Shown piece by piece: positions 15,168 through 23,108 of a stretch of DNA of 34,605 nucleotides. Each line of letters starts with the position of its first letter. Position 1 is the first letter of the stretch. The DNA is from an uncultured Eubacteriales bacterium (GTDB taxonomy: Bacteria > Bacillota > Clostridia > Oscillospirales > Oscillospiraceae). The stretch is taken from contig ONGJ01000013.1 of NCBI GenBank assembly GCA_900317375.1, forward strand, positions 1 to 34,605, in the 5' to 3' direction. A program made the position numbers and the translations under genes. The notes below the pieces were generated by a model. The model saw only the letters and a list, made by a program, of their open reading frames with translations. It did not search any database and was not told where the DNA came from.

Positions 15168-16385
15168 TTATGTCCGATAATCTCCGTTGATTTTCACATA
15201 GTCATAGGTCAGGTCGCAGCCCCAGGCCGTCACGGCGGTGCTGCCCTCGCCGACTGTGATCAGGATGTTGATCTCCTTCTCATGCAGGACCTTCGCGGCA
15301 AGCTCTTCCGAAAAAGGCACACCCGCCCCGTTTACACAGACAGTCACCTCGCCGGCTGCAGAAGAAAAGCAGACCCCGACCTGCTGGACGTCGATGCCGG
15401 CGCCGCTGTATCCGACAGCGCAGAGCACCCTTCCCCAGTTGGCATCTTCTCCGAACATCGCCGCTTTCAGGAGGCTGGAGGCAATGACGCTTTTCGCGAT
15501 TTTCTTCGCATCTTCCTCGCTCAGGCCGCCGCTCACCCGGCATTCAAGCAGCTTGGTTGCGCCTTCCCCGTCCCCGGCAATCATCCGGCAGAGCTGGACC
15601 GTCACCGTGTTCAGGGCTTCCATGAAGGCTGTAAAGTCCGCGTCCTCTTCCGTGATCTCTTTGTTGCCGGCAAGGCCGTTGGCCAGGATGGCAACCATGT
15701 CGTTTGTCGAGGTGTCCCCGTCCACGCTGATCATGTTGAAGGTCTTCTGTACGTCGCCGGAGAGCGCTTTCTGCAGCATCTCCGCACTGACGGCCGCATC
15801 CGTTGTCAGGAACACCAGCATGGTCGCCATGTTCGGATGGATCATGCCGCTGCCCTTGGCGATGCCGCCGAGATGGCAGGTTTTCCCGCCCAGCGTAAAC
15901 GCCACCGCGGCCTCCTTTTTCTTCGTGTCGGTGGTCATGATGGCCTCGCAGGCCTCTCCGGACCCGTCCCTCTTCAGGGCGGTTGCAAGATTCGGGATGC
16001 CTTTGGCGATCGGGGTGATGCTCAGCGGCTGGCCGATGACGCCGGTAGACGCAACAACCACGTCATCCGCCCGGATTCCCAGAGCCTCCGCCGTCAAACT
16101 GCTCATCTGCTCGGCAATGTCGATGCCGTCGGCGTTGCAGGTGTTGGCGTTTCCGCTGTTGCAGATGACCGCCTGTGCCGTGCCGTCGGCAATGTGCGTC
16201 TTTGTCACGGTCAGAGGCGCGCCCTTCACCAGATTCGTGGTATAGACCGCCGCCGCGTGGGCCGGAACGGAACTGGCAATCAGCGCCAGATCCTTTTTGC
16301 TTTTATTCTTCCGGATGCCGCAGTAAATGCCCGCAGCCTGAAATCCTTCGGCAGCACATACCCCGCCGCTTATCTGTTTGATCAT
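15168..16385 (-). CDS. argJ: Bifunctional glutamate N-acetyltransferase / ornithine acetyltransferase
   Basis: The 405-residue ArgJ transfers acetyl from N-acetylornithine to glutamate, recycling the acetyl group, and may also use acetyl-CoA. It is made as a precursor cleaved autocatalytically before Thr in the motif HPNMATMLVFLTTDA, seen here in full. KGSGMIHPNM, SVDGDTSTND and GEDANWGRVLCAVGYSG are also present. The start at 16385 (MIKQISGGVCAAEGF) fits the family; a reading from 16448 would include degenerate heptamer repeat sequence and overlap argC. No argA or argE occurs in the operon, consistent with the cyclic pathway. Whether the acetyl-CoA activity is present cannot be read from sequence. 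Confidence 0.95.
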   Translation of the reverse strand: MIKQISGGVCAAEGFQAAGIYCGIRKNKSKKDLALIASSVPAHAAAVYTTNLVKGAPLTVTKTHIADGTAQAVICNSGNANTCNADGIDIAEQMSSLTAEALGIRADDVVVASTGVIGQPLSITPIAKGIPNLATALKRDGSGEACEAIMTTDTKKKEAAVAFTLGGKTCHLGGIAKGSGMIHPNMATMLVFLTTDAAVSAEMLQKALSGDVQKTFNMISVDGDTSTNDMVAILANGLAGNKEITEEDADFTAFMEALNTVTVQLCRMIAGDGEGATKLLECRVSGGLSEEDAKKIAKSVIASSLLKAAMFGEDANWGRVLCAVGYSGAGIDVQQVGVCFSSAAGEVTVCVNGAGVPFSEELAAKVLHEKEINILITVGEGSTAVTAWGCDLTYDYVKINGDYRT

Positions 16386-16397
16386 TGTTCCACCGTC

Positions 16398-16418
16398 TTT
16401 CAACTTTGAGCTTTCCAT
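16398..16418 (+). repeat. Degenerate heptamer repeat between argC and argJ
   Basis: Three diverged 7-bp units (TTTCAAC, TTTGAGC, TTTCCAT) resemble and share orientation with the TTTGMAC arrays in carA and carB. They fill most of the 34-base argC-argJ spacer. Confidence 0.5.
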
Positions 16419-16419
16419 G

Positions 16420-17334
16420 TTATACCACAAGTCCTGTTGTTTCATCAAGCCCCAACAGGATATTCAGGTTCTGTATCGCCGCGCCGGATGCGCCTTTCCC
16501 CAGGTTGTCAAAAACGGAAATCAGCAGGATTCTCTCCTCGTTTCCCGCCGCCGTGATCAGCATGTCGTCTCTTCCGGACAGCGCATTGCCCGCGATCATC
16601 CCGTCTTCGTATGCCTCATAGTGCACCACCTTGCTGTGATAGCACGCTGCATAGAGCTGCTTCACATCCTCCATGCTGCCTCTGAGGTCCTTCCGGAACA
16701 GCGGGACCGTCACGGCCATGCCGCTGTAATAATCCCCCACTACCGGGCAGAAGACCGGCGCCGTTTCCAGTCCGCAGATCTTCACCATTTCCTTCAGATG
16801 CTTGTGGTTCTGGCCCAGGGCGTACTGCCGCGGGCTGTCAAGGGCTTTGTCCCGTTCGGGGTTCTCATAGTCGGCGATCATGCTCTTTCCGCCGCCGGAA
16901 TAGCCCGTCACCGAAAAGCAGCTGAACGCGGTGTCCGGGGAAACCAGCCCTTCATGGACCAGCGGCTCCACCAATGAAATAAACCCGCTGGCATGGCAGC
17001 CGGGATTGGCAATGCGTCTGCTTTCCCGGATTTTCTCCCGCAGACCGTGCAGCTCCGGAAAGCCGTAATCCCAGTCCGGGTTCGTCCGGTGTGCGGTCGA
17101 GGTGTCGATGACCGCCGTATTCCCGTGCACCATCTGCGCCGCTTCCATCGATGCCGCATCCGGCAGGCAGAAGAAGGCCACGTCGGCGGCGTTGATGATC
17201 TCTTCCCTTGCCGTGGGGTCCTTCCGTTTCTCCGCCGGCAGGCTCAGGATCTCCAGCTCCGGCCGGTCGGCAAGCCGTTCACGGATCCGCAGTCCGGTGG
17301 TTCCGGCACTGCCGTCGATAAAAACTTTCGTCAT
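16420..17334 (-). CDS. argC: N-acetyl-gamma-glutamyl-phosphate reductase (short, type 2)
   Basis: The 304-residue NADPH-dependent reductase makes N-acetylglutamate semialdehyde. It shows the N-terminal GSAGTTGLRIRERL nucleotide motif, DTSTAHRT, and the catalytic cysteine in RIANPGCHASGF; VTGYSGGGKSM and GKGASGAAIQNLN are also conserved. Its length places it in the shorter ArgC subfamily rather than the ~345-residue type. The start overlaps the argH stop by four bases (ATGA). Confidence 0.95.
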   Translation of the reverse strand: MTKVFIDGSAGTTGLRIRERLADRPELEILSLPAEKRKDPTAREEIINAADVAFFCLPDAASMEAAQMVHGNTAVIDTSTAHRTNPDWDYGFPELHGLREKIRESRRIANPGCHASGFISLVEPLVHEGLVSPDTAFSCFSVTGYSGGGKSMIADYENPERDKALDSPRQYALGQNHKHLKEMVKICGLETAPVFCPVVGDYYSGMAVTVPLFRKDLRGSMEDVKQLYAACYHSKVVHYEAYEDGMIAGNALSGRDDMLITAAGNEERILLISVFDNLGKGASGAAIQNLNILLGLDETTGLVV

Positions 17335-18707
17335 TCTCCGATCTCCTTCCGCACGAGGGCAATCTGCTTTCCCACCGATGAGGCGGAGGTTCCTCCCTCG
17401 CTGATCCGCTTCTCCATACAGGCCTTCAGGTCGATGGCGGCATATACGTCGTCGTCAAACAGTTCGCTGAACTCCCGATAGCTTTCCGGGGGCAGCGTCT
17501 CAAGCACCTGTCCTGTCTCCATGCAGTGTCTGACAATCTGGCCGGAAATCTTGTATGCCGTCCGGAAGGGCATGCCCTTCTTTACCAGATAATCGGCCAG
17601 ATCCGTGGCGTTGATAAAGCCCTTCTGCGCCGCCAGCAGCATGTTTCCGGTGTTCACCTGCATGCTCTCCAGCATCGGGGTCAGGACCTTCAGGCACATT
17701 TTCACCGTGTCGCAGGCGTCAAACACGCCTTCCTTGTCCTCCTGCATGTCCTTGTTGTAGGCCAGCGGCAGGCCCTTCAGCGTCGTCAGCAGCCCCATCA
17801 GTTCGCCGTAAACACGCCCCGTCTTGCCACGGATCAGTTCCGCCATGTCGGCGTTGCGCTTCTGCGGCATGATGGAGGAACCGGTCGTATAGGCGTCGGA
17901 AAGCGAGATAAAGCGAAACTCCCAGCTGGCCCAGAGGATCAGCTCCTCCGACAGTCTCGACAGATGCATCATCAGGATGGCCAGCGTGCTCAGCATCTCC
18001 ACGGCGAAATCGCGGTCCGACACGCCGTCCATGCTGTTCATCGCAATGCCTTCAAAGCCCAGCAGTCCGGCTTCCATCTGCCGGTCCGTCTCATAGGTTG
18101 TCCCGGCCAGGGCACAGCAGCCGATCGGCGACACGTTGGTCCGCTTTCTGCAGTCCTTCAGTCTCTCCAGATCCCGCAGCAGCATCATGGCATAGGCCAT
18201 CAGGTGATGCCCGAAGCTGACCGGCTGCGCCCGCTGCAGATGCGTATAGCCGGGCATGATGCTCTCTTTGTGCTTCTCGGCCGTGTCGGCCAGGACCTTC
18301 AGCAGCTTTCGGATCAGTCCGCTGATTTCGTCGTTTTCGTCCCGCAGGGTCATCCGCAGGTCCAGGGCTACCTGGTCGTTGCGGCTGCGCGCCGTGTGGA
18401 GCTTTTTTCCCGTCTCTCCGATCCGCTCGGTCAAAACCTGCTCGACAAACATGTGGATGTCTTCGCAGCTCTCGTCGATCGTCAGTTTTCCTGTCTGCAG
18501 ATCCTCCAGGATTTCCGCGAGTCCGGCTGCAAGGGCATCTCCTTCTGCTTCCGTGATGATCCCCTTCGAAGCCAGCATGGCCGCATGGGCGATGCTGCCG
18601 GTGATGTCCTGCCGGGCCATTCTCTTGTCAAACCGGATGGACGAGTTAAAGTCGTCCGCCAGCGGGTCGGTCTTTCCGGCGGTAACGCCGGTCCACATCT
18701 TTGCCAT
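17331..18707 (-). CDS. argH: Argininosuccinate lyase
   Basis: The 458-residue fumarase/aspartase-superfamily enzyme cleaves argininosuccinate to arginine and fumarate. The signature loop GSSIMPQKRN contains the catalytic Ser region (the family usually has KKN). Other conserved parts are HTARSRNDQVALDLRM and MPGYTHLQRAQPVSFGHH. Length is normal. It starts four bases after the argG stop, and its 3' end overlaps argC by four bases, so all three are translationally coupled. Confidence 0.96.
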   Translation of the reverse strand: MAKMWTGVTAGKTDPLADDFNSSIRFDKRMARQDITGSIAHAAMLASKGIITEAEGDALAAGLAEILEDLQTGKLTIDESCEDIHMFVEQVLTERIGETGKKLHTARSRNDQVALDLRMTLRDENDEISGLIRKLLKVLADTAEKHKESIMPGYTHLQRAQPVSFGHHLMAYAMMLLRDLERLKDCRKRTNVSPIGCCALAGTTYETDRQMEAGLLGFEGIAMNSMDGVSDRDFAVEMLSTLAILMMHLSRLSEELILWASWEFRFISLSDAYTTGSSIMPQKRNADMAELIRGKTGRVYGELMGLLTTLKGLPLAYNKDMQEDKEGVFDACDTVKMCLKVLTPMLESMQVNTGNMLLAAQKGFINATDLADYLVKKGMPFRTAYKISGQIVRHCMETGQVLETLPPESYREFSELFDDDVYAAIDLKACMEKRISEGGTSASSVGKQIALVRKEIGE

Positions 18708-18711
18708 GTTT

Positions 18712-19926
18712 TTATTTTCCGTCCACGATTGCCTGCACCTTGATCGGCAGGCCGAAGAGATTGATGAATCCGGCTGCGTCCGCCTGGTTGTAGTCGCTCT
18801 CGCCGAAGGTGGCGATCTCTTCGCTGTACAGCGATTTCTCGCTCCAGATTCCGGCCTTGATGATGTTGCCCTTGTAGAGCTTCAGCTTCACCGTGCCTGT
18901 CACCCGCTCCTGCGTCTTGTCCACAAAGGCGCTCAGTGCCTCGCGCAGCGGGGTGTACCACTGGCCGTTGTAGACCAGTTCGCCGAAGGTGATCGCCAGC
19001 TTCTGCTTCTCGTGCGCGGTCATCTTGTCCAGGCACACGGTCTCGAGGGCCTGGTGTGCGGCATAGAGGATCGTGCCGCCCGGGGTCTCGTACACGCCGC
19101 GGCACTTCATGCCGACCAGACGGTTCTCCACGATGTCCAGCAGGCCGATGCCATTGGCGCCGCCGACCTCATTCAGCTTGTAAATGATCTCCTTCGCGCT
19201 CATTTTCTTCCCGTCGAGCGCCACCGGCACGCCCTGTTCAAAGTCCAGGGTCACATAGGTCGGGCTGTCCGGCGCCTGAATCGGCGAGACGCCCATCTCA
19301 AGGAAGCCGGGCTTTTCATACTGCGGCTCGTTGCCGGTGTCCTCCAGATCCAGACCCTCGTGGGAAAGATGCCAGAGGTTCTTGTCCTTGGAATAGTTGG
19401 TCTCGCGGTTGATCTTCAGCGGCACATGATGCGCTTCGGCATAGTCGATCTCCTCATCGCGCGACTTGATGCTCCACTCGCGCCAGGGGGCGATGATCGG
19501 CATGTTCGGCGCAAAGTGCTTGATGGCCAGTTCAAAACGCACCTGGTCATTGCCCTTGCCGGTGCAGCCGTGGACGATCGCGTCTGCACCTTCCTTCAGA
19601 GCGATCTCCACCAGTCCCTTGGCGATGCACGGACGCGCATGGCTCGTGCCCAGCAGATAGTCTTCATATACCGCGCCGGCCTTCATGCAGGGGATGATGA
19701 AGTCGTCGACATACTCGTCCGTCAGATCCAGCACATAGAGCTTTGATGCGCCGGTCTTCAATGCTTTTTCTTCCAGGCCTTCCAGTTCGTCCGCCTGTCC
19801 GACATTGCCGGAAACCGCGATGACTTCGCAGTTGTTGTAGTTCTCTTTCAGCCAGGGGATGATGATCGAGGTGTCGAGACCGCCGGAATAGGCAAGAACA
19901 ACTTTTTTGATATCAGCTTTATTCAT
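18712..19926 (-). CDS. argG: Argininosuccinate synthase
   Basis: The 404-residue enzyme joins citrulline and aspartate with ATP. The PP-loop is [17 protein letters not shown], followed by [13 protein letters not shown] and a C-terminal helical tail ([21 protein letters not shown]). It is the first gene of the operon. AAGGAG lies nine bases before the ATG, and a near-consensus promoter lies 35-63 bases upstream. Having the last two pathway enzymes promoter-proximal may favour citrulline-to-arginine conversion (inference). Confidence 0.97.
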   Translation of the reverse strand: MNKADIKKVVLAYSGGLDTSIIIPWLKENYNNCEVIAVSGNVGQADELEGLEEKALKTGASKLYVLDLTDEYVDDFIIPCMKAGAVYEDYLLGTSHARPCIAKGLVEIALKEGADAIVHGCTGKGNDQVRFELAIKHFAPNMPIIAPWREWSIKSRDEEIDYAEAHHVPLKINRETNYSKDKNLWHLSHEGLDLEDTGNEPQYEKPGFLEMGVSPIQAPDSPTYVTLDFEQGVPVALDGKKMSAKEIIYKLNEVGGANGIGLLDIVENRLVGMKCRGVYETPGGTILYAAHQALETVCLDKMTAHEKQKLAITFGELVYNGQWYTPLREALSAFVDKTQERVTGTVKLKLYKGNIIKAGIWSEKSLYSEEIATFGESDYNQADAAGFINLFGLPIKVQAIVDGK

Positions 19927-19944
19927 ATTTATACGCTCCTTATT

Positions 19945-19955
19945 GGATATTTATG
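19945..19955 (-). promoter_or_regulatory. Candidate ArgR operator overlapping the transcription start
   Basis: The minus strand reads GCATAAATATC just downstream of the -10 box, close to where transcription should start. It resembles half of the ARG-box family (TGNATAAAAATNCA-like). The match is partial. Confidence 0.35.
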
Positions 19956-19960
19956 CGGCG

Positions 19961-19989
19961 ATTATAAACCTTTTCGGCGTTCAAGTCAA
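19961..19989 (-). promoter_or_regulatory. Sigma-A promoter of the arg-car operon
   Basis: On the minus strand TTGACT (19984-19989) is followed by a 17-base spacer and a perfect TATAAT (19961-19966). It is the best promoter in the window and lies just upstream of argG. No other strong promoter was found inside the operon. Confidence 0.85.
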
Positions 19990-20010
19990 CGTCAAAAACC
20001 ATAGCCGGTC

Positions 20011-20024
20011 TCATTTTTATGCAC
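20011..20024 (-). promoter_or_regulatory. Candidate ArgR operator upstream of the -35 box
   Basis: The minus strand reads GTGCATAAAAATGA, about 21 bases upstream of the -35 box. It shares GCATAAAAAT with the site near the transcription start. Paired sites around an arg promoter are typical of ArgR control, but the second half-site is weak here. Confidence 0.4.
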
Positions 20025-20114
20025 ACTTGCAGATGCACCCGCCTTTCCTTCTTCCTTTCTTATGCAAAATCACAACGCCGGTTTCAAACCATGCGGAAGA
20101 AGAGAAGAATGCAG

Positions 20115-20162
20115 AGAAAAAGCGCGGTTGAGAAACCTTGCGGCAAGGTTTCTCAACCGCGC
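20115..20162 (-). terminator. Intrinsic terminator with 20-bp perfect arms
   Basis: A 41-base palindrome (arms 20122-20141 and 20143-20162, core GGTTGAGAAACC) follows the stop of the RsiV-like lipoprotein gene on the minus strand. It is followed by TTTTTC. It insulates the arg promoter from read-through. Confidence 0.85.
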
Positions 20163-20191
20163 TGCAGCAGAAAGCCTTCGTTGTGCTCCTG

Positions 20192-21535
20192 TCAGCTGTT
20201 CTGAGCACCGGGATTCTCTGTCAGCAGATAACTGCCGTTCTCTCCGGACAGGCTGATCAGCAGCTCGTGCTCTCCGTTTCCGTCCCGATAGCGGATCATG
20301 GTGTCCGGCAGGTCTCCCTGCATCAGCAGTGCCATCTGAATGGCGGCATCCTTGATACGGCCGCAGTAATACAGCTCTCTGTCCGGGTAAAACCGGTTAT
20401 CGTAGCCTGTGCTGCAGGTGGAGACCTCCAGATCTGTCAGTTCCCCTTCGCAGATCAGCAGCGTAGTCTCCCCGCCTTCACCGATGACCAGCAGGTCGGC
20501 AATCTCCACGCTGCCTTCCGGGACATCTGTCACGGGGTCAATCCTGAGTCTGGCTTCTTCCTCCGTCTGCCGCGGAATCCAGCGTTCATCCAGGATCCCC
20601 TTCAGATTTTCATAGGGAATCGCAAATTCCGTGATGCCTGCTGCATACGGCCCCAGCTCATAGAGTGTCGAGAAAACATAAAAGGCATCTCTTCCGGGAT
20701 ACCAGGATCCTTCCCGCAGCAGTGCCGCAAACGCAGTCGCGTAGTTTCCCGGCTCCGTCAGGGACAGCCGTTCGCTGTAATAACCGTCCTTATCTTCCTC
20801 CACCAGTTTCAGCATTTCCTCTACCAGCCGCAGGCGAAATGCCTCCGGGTCGGAAGACATGCTGTCCAGTGTAAGCCTTTCGCCCGTCTGCGAATCAAAA
20901 CAGACGGCTTCCGTGGAATAGGTCCCGTGCACACCCCCGGTAAAGTAATAGCTTGTGATCAAAAACGCACAGTAATCGCTGTCGGCATGTACAACGGAAA
21001 CCGTTCGGTCGGCTTCCATCTCCATCGGCCCGCCGTATTCTGACGCAAATCCGTAGTTATCTTCTGCGATCTCAAGCATGCCGTTATATCCGTAGTCATA
21101 CCCTTCTTCCACGCTGCCGCCGGTATACCATGCGTCCTCCATCGCCGCCAGCGATTCGGTGATTTTCTCTGCTGCCTCCGGATTATCGTCCGACAGCACC
21201 TGCACCTTGTCCCAAGAGAAGGTCAGGATTTTTTCCCTGCCCTCTGCCGGATCGTAGGCCTCGCGGGCACTGCGCTCGAAATGCACAAAGAATCCATTTC
21301 CGCTCTTTTCTTCCTCTGCCGGCTGCATTGACGGCAGTTCCTCCTCCGGCATTTCCGGTGCGGGCGTTTCCGGTGCCGGCTCTTCCTGCACGGCCGGTAC
21401 TTCTGATGGCAGCACAGCCGTCGGTTCCACTGTGGGTACGGCAGTAAGCGTCGGCGGTTTCGGCAGGTTTTCCGCTGCTGCACAACCGCTCAGCAGCATC
21501 GCCGCCACCGCCAGGAGGCAAAGACTTTTTTTCAT
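20192..21535 (-). CDS. RsiV-like lipoprotein (DUF4163/DUF3298-type)
   Basis: The 447-residue predicted lipoprotein has a lipobox LLSGC after MKKSLCLLAVAAM, a Pro/Glu-rich linker (about residues 25-80), and an extracytoplasmic region resembling the DUF4163-DUF3298 pair of RsiV and PdaC. Supporting segments are SYYFTGGVHGTYSTEAVCFD, TGERLTLDSM and YELGPYAAGITEFAIPYENL. RsiV-type domains sense lysozyme when attached to an anti-sigma transmembrane segment; none exists here and no sigma factor is adjacent, so a free surface lipoprotein is more likely. The start at 21535 is preferred over 21577 because GGAG precedes it by ten bases and the signal sequence begins there. It is transcribed divergently from the phosphodiester glycosidase gene. 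Confidence 0.8.
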   Translation of the reverse strand: MKKSLCLLAVAAMLLSGCAAAENLPKPPTLTAVPTVEPTAVLPSEVPAVQEEPAPETPAPEMPEEELPSMQPAEEEKSGNGFFVHFERSAREAYDPAEGREKILTFSWDKVQVLSDDNPEAAEKITESLAAMEDAWYTGGSVEEGYDYGYNGMLEIAEDNYGFASEYGGPMEMEADRTVSVVHADSDYCAFLITSYYFTGGVHGTYSTEAVCFDSQTGERLTLDSMSSDPEAFRLRLVEEMLKLVEEDKDGYYSERLSLTEPGNYATAFAALLREGSWYPGRDAFYVFSTLYELGPYAAGITEFAIPYENLKGILDERWIPRQTEEEARLRIDPVTDVPEGSVEIADLLVIGEGGETTLLICEGELTDLEVSTCSTGYDNRFYPDRELYYCGRIKDAAIQMALLMQGDLPDTMIRYRDGNGEHELLISLSGENGSYLLTENPGAQNS

Positions 21536-21597
21536 ATTATTCATTCTCCGGTAATCTCCCGTTGAAGTGTTATGCATTACAGGTCAAACGCGCGCTT

Positions 21598-21627
21598 ATT
21601 ATACCTGCTCCTGTCAAAGCTGTTCAA
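21598..21627 (-). promoter_or_regulatory. Promoter of the RsiV-like lipoprotein gene
   Basis: On the minus strand TTGAAC (21622-21627), an 18-base spacer and a perfect TATAAT (21598-21603) lie about 60 bases before the start. Confidence 0.55.
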
Positions 21628-21663
21628 GAAGATATTATGAATTTTATGATCTGCGGACAGAAT

Positions 21664-21692
21664 TTGACAAAAAATCAAATGCCATGTATCAT
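21664..21692 (+). promoter_or_regulatory. Promoter of the phosphodiester glycosidase gene
   Basis: Consensus TTGACA (21664-21669), a 17-base spacer and TATCAT (21687-21692) precede the ATG at 21722 by about 30 bases, giving a short leader. Confidence 0.75.
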
Positions 21693-21721
21693 ACTGCCAT
21701 CTATCCACAGGAGTATTGCCA

Positions 21722-22618
21722 ATGGTTCGAAGCATTTCTGCCGCACTGATCAGGCTTCTTTCTCTGCTTGCTCTTACCGGCTCTCTCGCCGCGCCGGATC
21801 CGGCTGCTGTCTGTTCGGCTCAGTTTCCTGCCTATGCAGCCCTGATGCCGGCAGAATCAGTCTGGATTTCTGAGAACTACTGCGGCAGCAATGCTCTCAT
21901 TCTGACCGAGACCCATCCCCGGGCGGACGAGCATCTCAGCAGTGCCTATGTCTATACCGAGATCTATCTTCCCGATGTACACGACCTGAAAACCTGGTAT
22001 GCTGACGACCCGGAGCACCCTGCTCGATCCGACGCCGATATTGCTACTGCCGCATGGCAGTCCGGTGCGGCTTTTGCGGTCAACGGCGACTCCTATGCCG
22101 TTCAGGGTGTCAATGCCGTGAGAAACGGTCACGTGCTGAACGCCTGCGTCAGCAGTTATGACCTCTGTATTCTCTATGAAGACGGCAGCATGCAGACGAT
22201 CCCCGGTGAAAAACTGCAAAGCCAGGCTGCTGTTGAGGCCTATCTTCAAAACGCCTGGCAGGCATGGTCCTTCGGTCCGATCCTTCTCAAACCGGACGGC
22301 AGCCCAGTTCATGATTTCTCCGGTCTGGGCAATGAATACCTCACACGTGTTCATCCGCGAACCGCCATCGGTTATTTCGGGCCGGGGCATTACGCTATTG
22401 TCAGCGTCTTCGGATATCGGGACGATCTGCCGGGCGTCACGCTCGAAGAACTGTCCGCTTATTTCGCCTTTCTGGGCTGCCGCCAGGCCTATAATCTGGA
22501 CGGGGGAGGCTCCACTCACCTTTGGTTCCACGGATCCGAGCGCGGCTGGCCCAGCGAGGCCTGTGAACTTTCGGATTTCATCTATATAGAGGATCGGAGC
22601 AGGGAGGGCGCTCCATGA
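21722..22618 (+). CDS. Secreted phosphodiester glycosidase (NAGPA / DUF2233 family)
   Basis: The 298-residue protein has an N-terminal signal segment (ALIRLLSLLALTGSLAA) and a NAGPA-type domain. Its hallmark segments are FAVNGDSY (about 118-125), HPRTAIGYFG, VSVFGYRDDLPGVTLEELSA and the strongly conserved YNLDGGGSTHLWF. Family members cleave GlcNAc-1-phosphodiesters; bacterial ones such as YngK-like or exopolysaccharide-linked proteins act on wall or capsule phosphodiesters. The substrate here is unknown. The start is ATG 21722, eight bases after AGGAG; the TTG at 21716 is not needed. The last four bases overlap the next gene. Confidence 0.85.
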   Translation: MVRSISAALIRLLSLLALTGSLAAPDPAAVCSAQFPAYAALMPAESVWISENYCGSNALILTETHPRADEHLSSAYVYTEIYLPDVHDLKTWYADDPEHPARSDADIATAAWQSGAAFAVNGDSYAVQGVNAVRNGHVLNACVSSYDLCILYEDGSMQTIPGEKLQSQAAVEAYLQNAWQAWSFGPILLKPDGSPVHDFSGLGNEYLTRVHPRTAIGYFGPGHYAIVSVFGYRDDLPGVTLEELSAYFAFLGCRQAYNLDGGGSTHLWFHGSERGWPSEACELSDFIYIEDRSREGAP

Positions 22619-23064
22619 AAAGGCTTTTGCTGCTCTCTGTCCTTCTTCTGGCACTGCTTGCCGCTCTTGTCCTGATCATTCCGCGGTTTATCTCCCATAC
22701 GGAGGAACTCGTTTTCGAACCTCCGGTCGAAGTACCAGCAGCAGAGGAAGAAGCACTTCCTGTTTTTTCGCTGAAGGATGACCTTCCCGGTGTGTATGCT
22801 CTTACGGCGCTGTTTTCTGACGAACTGCGGTTAACGGAATCCGAGCTCAGTGTCCTTCGGGAACGCGGCATCCCTCTCACGCTCACAATCAGAGATGACG
22901 GGACTGTCTCCCTGTTAATTTTTGATATGCAAACCGAGCTCAGGGCGGATTTCGATGCCATGTTTTTTCTTGCGGACGGTCACCCTTATCCTTTCTTCTT
23001 TCAGGACGGAAGCCTGACTGTCTGGGATTCCGGCTCCCGTGCCGTTTTTGTAAAAATCATATGA
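22615..23064 (+). CDS. Small membrane-anchored protein of unknown function
   Basis: The 149-residue protein has an N-terminal hydrophobic anchor (about residues 4-24, LLLLSVLLLALLAALVLIIP), a short Glu/Pro/Ala linker and a small extracytoplasmic domain. I do not recognise the domain; it contains LPGVYALTALFSDE and IPLTLTIRDDGTVSLLIFD, which suggest a beta-rich lipocalin-like or META-like fold at most. The ATGA overlap with the phosphodiester glycosidase gene implies co-translation and perhaps a shared envelope function. A strong hairpin follows its stop. Confidence 0.7.
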   Translation: MKRLLLLSVLLLALLAALVLIIPRFISHTEELVFEPPVEVPAAEEEALPVFSLKDDLPGVYALTALFSDELRLTESELSVLRERGIPLTLTIRDDGTVSLLIFDMQTELRADFDAMFFLADGHPYPFFFQDGSLTVWDSGSRAVFVKII

Positions 23065-23066
23065 TA

Positions 23067-23108
23067 TTGACAGACCGCCCGGCCGAGGTCGGGCGGTCTG
23101 TCAATTTT
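23067..23108 (+). terminator. Terminator between convergent genes
   Basis: A perfect 14-bp stem (23067-23080 with 23091-23104, arms TTGACAGACCGCCC and GGGCGGTCTGTCAA) is followed by TTTT on the plus strand. It also lies directly after the stop of the minus-strand gene ending at 23107, so it may serve both directions. Confidence 0.8.

Noticed and set aside
15150-16409. 419-residue plus-strand frame opposite argJ
   Set aside because: Shadow of argJ, whose autocleavage motif and family length are intact.
20122-20162. Perfect 41-base palindrome considered as a transposon end or attachment site
   Set aside because: It follows a stop codon and carries a T-run on the same strand, the normal form of an intrinsic terminator.
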